From positions 1 to 37,432 of the forward strand of contig JACRIL010000140.1 in assembly GCA_016235825.1 (NCBI GenBank): DNA of 37,432 nucleotides, given 5' to 3'. This document shows, in pieces, positions 1-10,966 of the stretch. The position numbers were made by a program, and so were the translations under genes. The stretch's first letter is position 1; the number at the start of each line of letters is the position of its first letter. A model generated the notes under the pieces. The model saw only the letters and a program-made list of their open reading frames with translations, was not told the origin of the DNA and searched no databases. This stretch comes from Planctomycetota bacterium (GTDB lineage: Bacteria > Planctomycetota > Phycisphaerae > SM23-33).

Positions 1-2
1 AT

Positions 3-128
3 CTGCGGCGGGAAGTGAAGGCTTGGGAAGCTGCACGCGACAAGGCTGAGAACAAGGTCGACTGGCAGTTCACCACAGAAGATGCACGGATTAAACTGAA
101 AAGATTATATCCATCAATTTACGGCTGA
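3..128 (+). pseudogene. IS630-family transposase, C-terminal end (5' part outside the window)
   Basis: The window opens inside a reading frame that ends at a TGA at 126-128. The 41 visible residues include WQFTTEDARIKLKRLYPS near the end, the characteristic C-terminal signature of IS630/Tc1-mariner-type DDE transposases. IS630 elements move by cut-and-paste and normally target TA. Only the tail is visible, so whether the element is intact upstream cannot be judged. The next gene (139-1123) lacks a start and resumes about 10 bases after this stop, which fits an insertion that removed its 5' end. No clear terminal inverted repeat could be defined between 129 and 160. The family call is firm. 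The status as intact or remnant is unknown; the pseudogene label only marks it as partial. Confidence 0.75.
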
Positions 129-138
129 CAGAGCACTA

Positions 139-1123
139 GGAGTTGCCGGTTGCGCCGACTCAACGCCGCTCAGGCATATTTCCGTCTTCTCACCGGGGCA
201 GGGGATGCGCCTTGCCTATCACATCGAAATGCAGACGGCCGGCGGCGGGATCGTGGAAACGGTAATTATGTCGATTGATAAGGATGGTAAAGAGTCTCGC
301 AGCACACCCACAATACAACACAAACCGACCCACACATCGCTCGAGTGGGCGGACTTGGCCATGCTTTTACGTATTGCGGCAATTCCCGATTCAGATTCCC
401 TGCGGGTTGCGATGACGTTCGAGCGTTATCGCGCCGGCAACACCTATGCGAAGGGGACCCCGGAGGAACACGAGGAATCATCCGGGTTCGAGGCCGGCGG
501 CCCACCCAACCCTGAGTCTGACATGGACAGTCAACTTCGCGACGCGGAGTTCGTCGCGGTTGTCGATCCGCACGGACAACTGATCTCGGCGGACGTTGTG
601 GGGCAGTATTGGACCCGGCGCAAGAAGGAACTCGCCGACGCCGTGAAGAATGGCATATCTCAGGCCCAGGCTGATGTGGTCCTGAGGCAGGGGACGCCCG
701 GCGTCTTTGCCTCGATCGAGGACGCGATGGCCTACTTGCCCCCGAAAGGGGTCCAGGCCGGCCAATCGTGGACGGTGCGGCGCAAGTACGTCCTTCCCCT
801 ACCACGCCTATGGTTTCTACATGCTCACCAATGGCTGTTCGCACTCGCAGGAAGAGTCAACATGCGTCGTGAAATTCGTGAAAGCTCGCGGCCCGCACTC
901 CATCGCCACCATTGCCATCGGCGGGCGACGAGTCCCGTATAATCTGGAATCAAGCATGTCGGCCAGGGTAAAGTGCCTTGAACTCAAGGGGGAACTCGAA
1001 GTCAACTTGAATACCGGCAGCGTCGAAAAACTTCGACTTGAGAGCGAGCTGATATGGGCCCAGCCGAACGAGGAACCCTTCAAATGCAAGTTTGTTGTGG
1101 TGGTAACGCTCAAGCCGGCCTGA
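139..1123 (+). pseudogene. Truncated and frameshifted gene of unknown function
   Basis: Coding-like sequence runs from just after a TAG at 136-138 in frame 1. It passes an internal ATG at 205 that reads MRLAYHIEMQ and continues to about 797 (GQSWTVRRKYVL). The protein then continues in frame 2 from about position 799 (PYHAYGFYMLTNG...) to a TGA at 1121-1123, ending KCKFVVVVTLKPA. The switch lies in TACGTCCTTCCCCTACCACG; one inserted base, or two lost ones, would explain it. The codons upstream of 205 (HISVFSPGQG) look like the same protein, but no ATG, GTG or TTG lies between 139 and 205. The 5' end therefore appears to have been removed by the adjacent IS630 element. The C-terminal part, with beta-strand-like segments such as LELKGELEVNLNTGSVEKL, resembles secreted planctomycete proteins of unknown role. 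A sequencing error could explain the frameshift but not the missing start. Confidence 0.6.
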
Positions 1124-1183
1124 TATGGAATTATTGGTCTTCGCGTGGCCAAAGTAACACATGAAGACACCCGAACCGCCAAA

Positions 1184-1202
1184 ATGGGCATTTTCGGCCC
1201 AT
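1184..1202 (+). terminator. Small hairpin after the broken gene
   Basis: ATGGGC (1184-1189) and GCCCAT (1197-1202) form a six-base-pair stem around a seven-base loop. The stem is followed by GTACGTTTT and preceded by AAA. It sits in the convergent gap between the pseudogene (ends 1123) and the secreted protein (ends 1259, minus strand). The T-run is short, so this is only a weak intrinsic terminator candidate. The rest of 1124-1258 shows nothing else. Confidence 0.25.
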
Positions 1203-1258
1203 GTACGTTTTGCATTGACGATGCGAAGAGCAATAAATATGAATGATTCGTTGTTTCG

Positions 1259-1885
1259 TTAATCGGGCATTTTGAATTCATCAAGAACCCAATATTCCGA
1301 CAACATAACGTTATCTTCTGATCTTTTGACAACTTTCTTTTTCGCCAATCCGCCCGGAACATCTTTGCAGGTCCATGTCTTGACCGTCAAAATAACTTCA
1401 CGATTATCCTTTTTTTCTGTTATTTGGCGTTCCTCCCAATCGCAATTGAAAGTTGTTTTCCCGATTTTTATATCTTCCTTCCCAGCGGCAATGACCTTGA
1501 CGCTTGAACCATCCTCGGACAATTGCTCCCTCGGGATCTTTCGCAGAATATCGAATACCATGCGGGCTTCAAAGTATGTTTTGCCAGACGACACTGCAGT
1601 ATTTTCTTCCAATATTATTTTGTTTTCATTATTTTCCTTAATGGTTATATTTGCATTTTCAGTTGTATTCGTCTTGTTTTCAACGGTTATATTCGAGGTT
1701 TTTACTGTTGTTCCGACTTTAAATTTGGCCCATGCCAAGTACCGAGGATTATCAACCATTTGAGTTGCAGCCTGACTTGTGGAAGGTCTACTTGAAACGG
1801 TCGGCGCTGAATCCTGCGCAAAGGACCATATGCAACAACTTCCAAAAACCATTAAAGCCGCTAATTCACCGAAGTGCCTGCCCAT
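1259..1885 (-). CDS. Small secreted protein of unknown function, downstream of the kinases
   Basis: A 208-residue protein. Residues 1-23 are a likely signal peptide: a hydrophobic stretch ALMVFGSCCIWSF ending in FAQ. An S/T-rich linker follows, then from about residue 47 an Asn/Lys/Glu-rich domain of beta-prone segments. The motif CKDVPGGLAKK near 175-187 is typical of exported planctomycete proteins of unknown role. The start is supported by AAGGAG placed six to seven bases upstream. It begins 19 bases after the stop of the WD40 kinase, so the two are probably co-transcribed. The DNA is noticeably more AT-rich than the kinase genes, which suggests a different history. It may be a partner or substrate of the upstream kinase, but nothing in the sequence shows this. 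Confidence 0.75.
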   Translation of the reverse strand: MGRHFGELAALMVFGSCCIWSFAQDSAPTVSSRPSTSQAATQMVDNPRYLAWAKFKVGTTVKTSNITVENKTNTTENANITIKENNENKIILEENTAVSSGKTYFEARMVFDILRKIPREQLSEDGSSVKVIAAGKEDIKIGKTTFNCDWEERQITEKKDNREVILTVKTWTCKDVPGGLAKKKVVKRSEDNVMLSEYWVLDEFKMPD

Positions 1886-1904
1886 TGTGTTCTCCTTAAA
1901 GGCG

Positions 1905-5456
<3,552 letters not shown>

Positions 5457-5548
5457 GGCCTACAGTTTAGAGCCTGTCCCGGCAGATACAAGAGTTCCCT
5501 GACAGTCCGTTGAAAAAGTGCCGCGGGCAAAAGCATCCTGCCGGAGTT

Positions 5549-8500
5549 TTACTTTCCGGTTTTGCTTTTCAGCTCTTCGAGTTTCCATGCTGCATATGCG
5601 CTGATGTAAGGATCGACGCTAGACGCCGCCGACTCATATGCCTTTATCGCCCCAGCCGTGTCGCCCTCGAACTCGCACCGGGCCGCTATGTACACCTGGT
5701 AATACAGCTCTCCGTTTGAATCCTTCAGTTTGACGGCGAGCAATTCCTCCGCCGTCATCCTGTGCAGCAGGTAGGAAACCCACGGGCAGTCCTTCTCGGT
5801 TTCCTCGGGCAGGGCATCCAGCGGCGAATAATCGACAATCGGATTGCCCCAGCAGTGAATCATGCCCAGTTTCATCCCCTTGATCGGCTCCATGCTCCTG
5901 ATCTGATTGCGGGCGAAGGATAGTTTTTTGAGAGGCATTTCCTGAAGCGGCGCCAGCGTCGTGATATCGTTGCCGTCGCACTTGAGGCTCACAAGTTTCA
6001 TCCCTTCGGGCGGATTCTGCGGGGCCGCGTCCGGTTTTCCCCATCCGCCTTCAGCCCTGACGGGATTGGAAACGCCGGATGCTTGATTAAGCCTTTCGAG
6101 ATATTTTGCCATTTCGGGCGGATAAGCGGGCTGCGTCCGGGGCACTCCCAGGAGCCTGTCCATTTCGGCCTGCCGCGGATCATCCGGCGGGGCATCGCGC
6201 GGCGCCAGAGGTTGAAGGCTTTTGATCTTGTTATTGCTGCAATCGAGCCTTGTGAGTTTCATGCCCGAAAGCGGCTCCAGCAAGGACACCACGTTGTCCG
6301 AAAACGAAAGCGATTCCAGCGGCATGCCTTTCAGCGGCGACAGATCGCGGACCTTGCATTTGTTGAACGACAGCATCTTGAGCCTCATGCCCGCAAGAGG
6401 CGTCAGGTCGGCGATATTGTTGTTATCCAGGATCAGCCCGTCCACCTGTATTCTGGCGTTGACCAGAGTGTTGAGGTTCCATATATCCGAGTTGGACATG
6501 TCGAGCACGATCATTCCGTCGCGAATGGTGAAGACGGGCTTGCTGCCCGGATATATGCCGGCAAGAAGCGGGCCCTTCTCCACGTTCTTTTTCTTCACTT
6601 CAAGATTCAGGTTCACGTCCCGCAGGCCGAGTTTCGCCTGCTCAAGCCGGTCGGGAACATCCGATGAATTGACGACCTCCTCAAAAAGGTCGCGGGCCGT
6701 GATGTAATGGCCCATCTGAAGGTGCCTCTGCGCCGTTTCCAGAAGGTCGGCCTTTATGGGCGGGCCCAGCTCGAATATCTTCAGATTGTCCCAGCGCGTT
6801 GCATCTGCGTAGCCTGCCAGCCCGATCGCTGCGCTGTCGGGGCCGGTCAGCGGATTGGGATCTTCCCAACTGACGGACTTGTCGTCCACGCTTACAGACA
6901 GCCTGCCTCCCCTGCGTTCCACGACGACCTTATGCTCCATGCCGCTTTCCGACGGCGGCAGCACTATGCCGGCATATTCCTTGCCGTATTTCTGTATCTT
7001 CAACTGCGAATCAGCCAGGATGAACTCGTACCCGGAGATCAGCTTGTCGGGATTCCATTGATAAATCCTGAAATTCTTCCAGCACGTTTGAGGCGCATGG
7101 CCAGCCAGGCCTATAACGCCGATTTCAGACGCGGTCAGCGGCTCGGCATCTTCCCAACTGGCGGACTTGTCGTCAACGCTTACCGACAGCCTGTTGCCTC
7201 TGCGCTCCACAAGGACTTTATACTCTTTGTCAATTTCCGTCGGCGGCAGAAATATCGCGGCGCACTCCTTGCCGTTTTTCTGTATCTTCAATTGCGAACC
7301 GGCAAGGGCGAATTCGTATCCTGACAACGGTTTGTTGGAATTCACGTCGACCAGCTTTGGCAAAGTCGTCAGAAAAACGCTGAATCCCGATTTTCTGCCG
7401 CCGCCTTCCATCCTGCATCCAAACTCTATTTTTACATCGCCCGGATATGGTTTCTTGAGGAAGATCACGCTGGTTCTGTCCCCGGCCGTTCTGAGTTGTC
7501 CATCCTTGATCTGCCAGTTGCTTCCGAACCGCTGCCATCTGCTATCGAGCCAGATATCCGAAAAATCATCCTCGAACGCGGGCTTTGGCATGGCTGACAT
7601 GGAAACGCTGAACCCATGCTTCTGGTTGTCGCCATCCATCCTGTAATCCAACTCGATTTTTATATCGCCGGGATACTGTTTTTTCAGGAAGATAGGGGCG
7701 GGCTTTCCGCCTGCCGTCTTGAGCTGTCCGGCGCTGACCTGCCAGTTGCCCCCGAACCGCTGCCATCGGGCATCAAGCCGGGCGTCGGAGAAATCGTCCT
7801 CGAATACCGGCCGCCATATCCTCCTGTTTTCAGACGCCATTTTCTCGGTCAATCTGCGCTTCTCATCCTCGGACTTCCACTGATTCTGTTCGGCCTGGAG
7901 TTGTTTTTCCCTGGCGCCCAATTCCCTTTGAAGAGCCTGCCTTGAAGCCTCCTCCGCCTTATATTTCTGATCCTTTTCAGACCTGATGTACAAAAAAGAC
8001 CCCACCAGCAGAATTATGATTATCAAACCCAGGCCGTAAATTGCCGCGCCGAGAAACTTCAAACGTGCCTGTTTCTTTTCCTTATCCGCCTTTGCCAGGG
8101 CCACCCTCTCCCGCAGTCCGGCATGCGAAGGCTCGTCGTCTTTCAGCAGCGAAATGGCCAGGTCCAGGTCGCCCTTGTCAAAAGCGCAGCCGGCGTATTC
8201 CAGGCTCGCCTGGGTCAGCCACTGCCTGGCCCGCTCGTTAAAAGGCCACTGCTCGAGGGCCTCGCGGAACCCGAAGACTGCGCTGGAAAAATCCTCGTAG
8301 CTGCCGGTTATCCTGGCGCGATCCAGATCGCGCCTGGCGTGGCTTACCAGCGATATGCTCTCGGAATGGCTTTGGCAGTCCCTGATGGCCGTCTGAAAAT
8401 CCTTGACCGTCTGATATCGGTCGTCGGTATTCGTGGCCATGGCCTTCATGGCGATGTCCAGCAGTTCGCCGGCCTCTTTTGTCGGCTGGATGACGTTGCC

Positions 8501-9499
8501 CAAGGCATGTTCGAGCGTCTGGTTTATGTTGGCCCCGCCGTGAGGCTTCTGGGCGGTGAGTATCTCGTAAAGGATTCCGCCCAGCAGATATACGTCGCTG
8601 TGATAGCCGATTCTGTCCGGGTCGCCCGAGGCCATCTCGGGCGCCATATACGCCGGGGTCCCGCCAAAGGCGGATTCCCTCGTCAGTTCGTCGGCCTTGC
8701 CGCCCTTTGCGACCGAAAGTGCCATGCCCCAATCCATGACCAACACCTCGCCGAATTCGCCGAGCATGACGTTGTCGGGCTTGAGGTCCCGGTGGATCAC
8801 TCCCCTGCTGTGCGCGAAGGCCGCCGCGTCGGCCACGTGCATAAGCACGTCTATGTTCTCCCCCTGCGTCATGTCCTTCAACGCTTTGTTCCATGGCGTG
8901 CCGCGGGCCTTTTTCATCGCGTAAAAAAGCTGCCCCTGTTCGTTGACGCCTATGTCGTACACAGGGACGATATTGGGATGCTCCAGGTTGCTCGTTACGA
9001 CCGCCTCGGAAAGGAACTTGGACCGCTGCTGGTTCTTTTTCGCGTGATCGACCTTCAGCATCTTGACGGCGATGATGCGGTCCATTGCCGTCTGCCTGGC
9101 CTCGTAAACAATCCCCATCCCGCCTTCGCCAAGCACCTGGCAGAGCTGAAAATCGTCTTTGGCGTCGGCGTCTTTGTCATCCCAGGCCACCAGATGGAGC
9201 GCAACCGGAAGATTAGCCCACTTGCCCGGCTGTTCCCGCCTGTGCTTTATGGTCTTGTGGGGGTCCGTATGATATGTCAGAGCCTCCGCCCAGACGGTCT
9301 TGACCTCTTCCGACGGCTTGGCGGCGGAAGACGGCGGCACGGACTTTCCGGCCACCGGCAACGTCTTGCCGTCGTCGGGTTTGGTCTTGTTCGCGTCGAG
9401 CGTGTCGGCCGTTTTGGGCTTGTTCGCGTCGAGCGTGTCGGCCGTTTTGGGCTTGTTCGCGTCGAGCGTGTCGCTTGTTTTCACATTATCAGTTGGCAT
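5549..9499 (-). CDS. Transmembrane Ser/Thr protein kinase with lectin-like and LRR domains
   Basis: A 1316-residue kinase. The leader (1-115) contains an 11-residue tandem repeat (TLDANKPKTAD). The kinase domain spans about 118-375: GEGGMG (124-129), Lys146, HRDLKPDN (236-243), DWG (256-258), APE (286-288). A TPR-like helical region is at 390-475, a membrane segment at about 482-503 and a coiled coil at 508-560. Two pairs of half-domains follow, of concanavalin/lectin-like type: A1 (565-638), A2 (641-714), B1 (725-816), B2 (821-912). Their order suggests one domain inserted within another. Leucine-rich repeats cover about 1000-1230, with units such as LTPLAGMRLKMLSFNKC. They are interrupted by a Pro-rich insert at 1100-1165. 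A helical tail ends the protein. AAGGA lies three bases before the ATG. The gene starts 68 bases after the HAD gene stop. The kinase is probably a sensor that reads an extracytoplasmic ligand; the ligand is unknown. Confidence 0.93.
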   Translation of the reverse strand: MPTDNVKTSDTLDANKPKTADTLDANKPKTADTLDANKTKPDDGKTLPVAGKSVPPSSAAKPSEEVKTVWAEALTYHTDPHKTIKHRREQPGKWANLPVALHLVAWDDKDADAKDDFQLCQVLGEGGMGIVYEARQTAMDRIIAVKMLKVDHAKKNQQRSKFLSEAVVTSNLEHPNIVPVYDIGVNEQGQLFYAMKKARGTPWNKALKDMTQGENIDVLMHVADAAAFAHSRGVIHRDLKPDNVMLGEFGEVLVMDWGMALSVAKGGKADELTRESAFGGTPAYMAPEMASGDPDRIGYHSDVYLLGGILYEILTAQKPHGGANINQTLEHALGNVIQPTKEAGELLDIAMKAMATNTDDRYQTVKDFQTAIRDCQSHSESISLVSHARRDLDRARITGSYEDFSSAVFGFREALEQWPFNERARQWLTQASLEYAGCAFDKGDLDLAISLLKDDEPSHAGLRERVALAKADKEKKQARLKFLGAAIYGLGLIIIILLVGSFLYIRSEKDQKYKAEEASRQALQRELGAREKQLQAEQNQWKSEDEKRRLTEKMASENRRIWRPVFEDDFSDARLDARWQRFGGNWQVSAGQLKTAGGKPAPIFLKKQYPGDIKIELDYRMDGDNQKHGFSVSMSAMPKPAFEDDFSDIWLDSRWQRFGSNWQIKDGQLRTAGDRTSVIFLKKPYPGDVKIEFGCRMEGGGRKSGFSVFLTTLPKLVDVNSNKPLSGYEFALAGSQLKIQKNGKECAAIFLPPTEIDKEYKVLVERRGNRLSVSVDDKSASWEDAEPLTASEIGVIGLAGHAPQTCWKNFRIYQWNPDKLISGYEFILADSQLKIQKYGKEYAGIVLPPSESGMEHKVVVERRGGRLSVSVDDKSVSWEDPNPLTGPDSAAIGLAGYADATRWDNLKIFELGPPIKADLLETAQRHLQMGHYITARDLFEEVVNSSDVPDRLEQAKLGLRDVNLNLEVKKKNVEKGPLLAGIYPGSKPVFTIRDGMIVLDMSNSDIWNLNTLVNARIQVDGLILDNNNIADLTPLAGMRLKMLSFNKCKVRDLSPLKGMPLESLSFSDNVVSLLEPLSGMKLTRLDCSNNKIKSLQPLAPRDAPPDDPRQAEMDRLLGVPRTQPAYPPEMAKYLERLNQASGVSNPVRAEGGWGKPDAAPQNPPEGMKLVSLKCDGNDITTLAPLQEMPLKKLSFARNQIRSMEPIKGMKLGMIHCWGNPIVDYSPLDALPEETEKDCPWVSYLLHRMTAEELLAVKLKDSNGELYYQVYIAARCEFEGDTAGAIKAYESAASSVDPYISAYAAWKLEELKSKTGK
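6764..7807 (-). repeat. Internal A1-A2-B1-B2 duplication of a lectin-like domain
   Basis: Within the LRR kinase, half-domain A occurs twice in a row (A1 7586-7807, A2 7358-7579; both start FEDDFSD..LD.RWQRFG) and half-domain B twice in a row (B1 7052-7327, B2 6764-7039; both contain SGYEF.LA.SQLKIQK and RLSVSVDDKS). The A copies end in GFSV plus about eight residues and the B copies each end in an IGLAG...IY/IF strand. In a simple tandem duplication the order would be A-B-A-B. A-A-B-B fits a second A-B copy inserted at the A/B junction of the first. Confidence 0.8.
9386..9473 (-). repeat. 33-bp tandem repeat in the kinase N-terminus
   Basis: Two identical 33-bp units (9386-9418 and 9419-9451) are followed by a 22-bp partial copy (9452-9473). 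The period equals 11 codons and encodes the repeated peptide TLDANKPKTAD in the leader of the LRR kinase. The exact DNA identity of the units points to recent slippage or to copy-number variation between strains. Confidence 0.9.
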
Positions 9500-9567
9500 C
9501 AGTCCTTAAACCTCTTCGCCGGCAAATCTCTTTTTTGTCTCCGCGGCCGGCTCCGCGACCGCCGCAA

Positions 9568-10239
9568 CTACCATCCGGTCGCCTCCGCCGGCGCTCCGGC
9601 CAGATCGGCGGCGATCCAGTTTGCGCCGGCCTCGACAAGACGCTCCCGCGCAAAGCCGGTCGTCAGGCCCAGGCATCTCGCCCCTGCCGCCCTGGCCGCC
9701 TGCACGCCGTTGGGGGCGTCTTCCACTACCAGGCAATTTTCCGCCGGCAGACCCAACAGCCCGCACGCCGCCAGGAATATCTCCGGGTCCGGCTTTTTGC
9801 GGCTGACCTGGCTGCCGGTTACGACTGCATCGAACGACTCTGGCGGCAGACCTATTTCCAGAAGGTTGCCTTCCATCTTCAGGCTGTCCGCGCTGGTCGC
9901 AAGGGCCGTCCTTAAACCTCTCCGCCGGCATGAGCCGACAAACTGCACCGCTCCTGCAACAGGCCGCAGCCGGCCTTTGATTATATCAAGATATATCTCA
10001 TATGTCCTCTTTTTATCCGACTCGATATCCATTTTCAGGCCGAACTTTTCGCCGACCCCGCCTATATATCGGTTCTCCCCGGCGCCCACGAACGGGATAA
10101 AATCGTCCGGCGCAGCCGCAACGCCGTACCGCTCGGCGAGCATCATGCGCGCAGCCTGACAGATGAACGGCTCGCTGTCGCACAGCACGCCGTCCATGTC
10201 GAGTATGACCGCCTTGAGTTTTTTTCCGCCGTCTTCCAT
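9568..10239 (-). CDS. HAD-superfamily hydrolase, beta-phosphoglucomutase/phosphatase-like
   Basis: A 223-residue HAD protein with a helical cap. Motif I is DMDGVLCDSE with the nucleophile Asp14 and acid/base Asp16. Motif II is ALATSAD, motif III is the Lys of RKKPDPEIF, and motif IV is VVEDAPNGVQAA. The alpha-helical cap lies between motifs I and II (about residues 24-90), as in the beta-phosphoglucomutase/phosphoglycolate phosphatase group (subclass I). These enzymes transfer or remove phosphate from small phosphorylated sugars through an aspartyl-phosphate. The exact substrate cannot be told from sequence. It is the first gene of the minus-strand set leading into the two kinases and is divergent from apt. 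A 23-base stretch of its coding region (9908-9930) recurs with one mismatch just upstream of the next gene (9502-9524). Confidence 0.88.
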   Translation of the reverse strand: MEDGGKKLKAVILDMDGVLCDSEPFICQAARMMLAERYGVAAAPDDFIPFVGAGENRYIGGVGEKFGLKMDIESDKKRTYEIYLDIIKGRLRPVAGAVQFVGSCRRRGLRTALATSADSLKMEGNLLEIGLPPESFDAVVTGSQVSRKKPDPEIFLAACGLLGLPAENCLVVEDAPNGVQAARAAGARCLGLTTGFARERLVEAGANWIAADLAGAPAEATGW

Positions 10240-10308
10240 AAATATAGATCGCCTGTCTGCTCCGGCCGGGCCGGAAAATCCGGCAAATACCGCGCTGGAA
10301 TCTTATTT

Positions 10309-10314
10309 TATAAT
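10309..10314 (+). promoter_or_regulatory. Possible -10 box for apt
   Basis: A perfect TATAAT lies in the divergent gap between the HAD gene and apt, 88 bases before the apt start codon. No convincing -35 box is found 16-18 bases upstream. The surrounding ATTTTATAATACG is the most AT-rich stretch in the gap. Confidence 0.3.
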
Positions 10315-10402
10315 ACGTTCTGGACTGCCGGATTGATCGAATGTAAACTTTTAACGTTTTCGGAACGATAGGGTTACGGATAAACTTTCAGAGAGGACGA
10401 AA

Positions 10403-10924
10403 ATGCAGGACCTGCACAGGTACATAAGGGACATCCCGGACTTTCCGAAGAAAGGTATCGTATTCAAGGACATCACGCCGCTGCTGGGGCACTTCGGTTC
10501 GACGACGCAGGCCGTCGCGCAGATGACCGCCCCGTTCAAGAATAAGGCCGTGCAGCTTGTCGTCGGCATCGAGAGCCGCGGATTCATCTTCGGTTCGCTG
10601 GCGGCCCAGAAACTGGGCGCCGGCTTTGTGCCCGTCCGCAAACCGGGCAAGCTGCCTCACAAGACCATCAGGCAGGAATACTCGCTCGAATACGGCAAAG
10701 ACGCCGTCGAAATGCACGCCGACGCCGTTGCGAAAGGCCAAAAGGTCCTCATGGTCGATGACCTGCTGGCCACGGGCGGGACTATGGACGCCGCGTGCAG
10801 CCTCGTCAGGCAACTTGGCGGTGAGATTGTCGGAATCGCGTTCCTGATCGAACTTGAGGCCCTCAAAGGCCGGCAAAAACTCCCGCCGGGCATCGAAGTC
10901 CACTCGGTCATTCAGGTAAAGTAA
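10403..10924 (+). CDS. apt: Adenine phosphoribosyltransferase
   Basis: A 173-residue protein of normal length for the family. It converts adenine plus PRPP to AMP and pyrophosphate in cytoplasmic purine salvage. The N-terminal part RDIPDFPKKGIVFKDITPLL is diagnostic for Apt. The phosphoribosyltransferase loop is VLMVDDLLATGGT (115-127), with two acidic residues that bind PRPP. GIESRGFIFG (55-64) is the family's hallmark loop. The start is supported by GAGAGGA placed five bases before the ATG at 10403. It is a single plus-strand gene between two minus-strand groups. Confidence 0.97.
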   Translation: MQDLHRYIRDIPDFPKKGIVFKDITPLLGHFGSTTQAVAQMTAPFKNKAVQLVVGIESRGFIFGSLAAQKLGAGFVPVRKPGKLPHKTIRQEYSLEYGKDAVEMHADAVAKGQKVLMVDDLLATGGTMDAACSLVRQLGGEIVGIAFLIELEALKGRQKLPPGIEVHSVIQVK

Positions 10925-10926
10925 GC

Positions 10927-10966
10927 ATGTCGTGCCGCGGCCGGTGGCAGCGGCATGGCAGGACAT
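10927..10966. terminator. Hairpin between convergent apt and the membrane protein gene
   Basis: ATGTC (10927-10931) pairs with GACAT (10962-10966), and TGCCGC (10933-10938) pairs with GCGGCA (10950-10955). This gives an imperfect stem that fills the whole gap between the stops of two convergent genes. No T-run follows on either strand, so it would be an unusual or factor-assisted terminator. Confidence 0.3.

Noticed and set aside
8123-10159. 678-codon plus-strand frame across the LRR kinase and HAD genes
   Set aside because: It spans two well-supported genes in antisense and has no family features.
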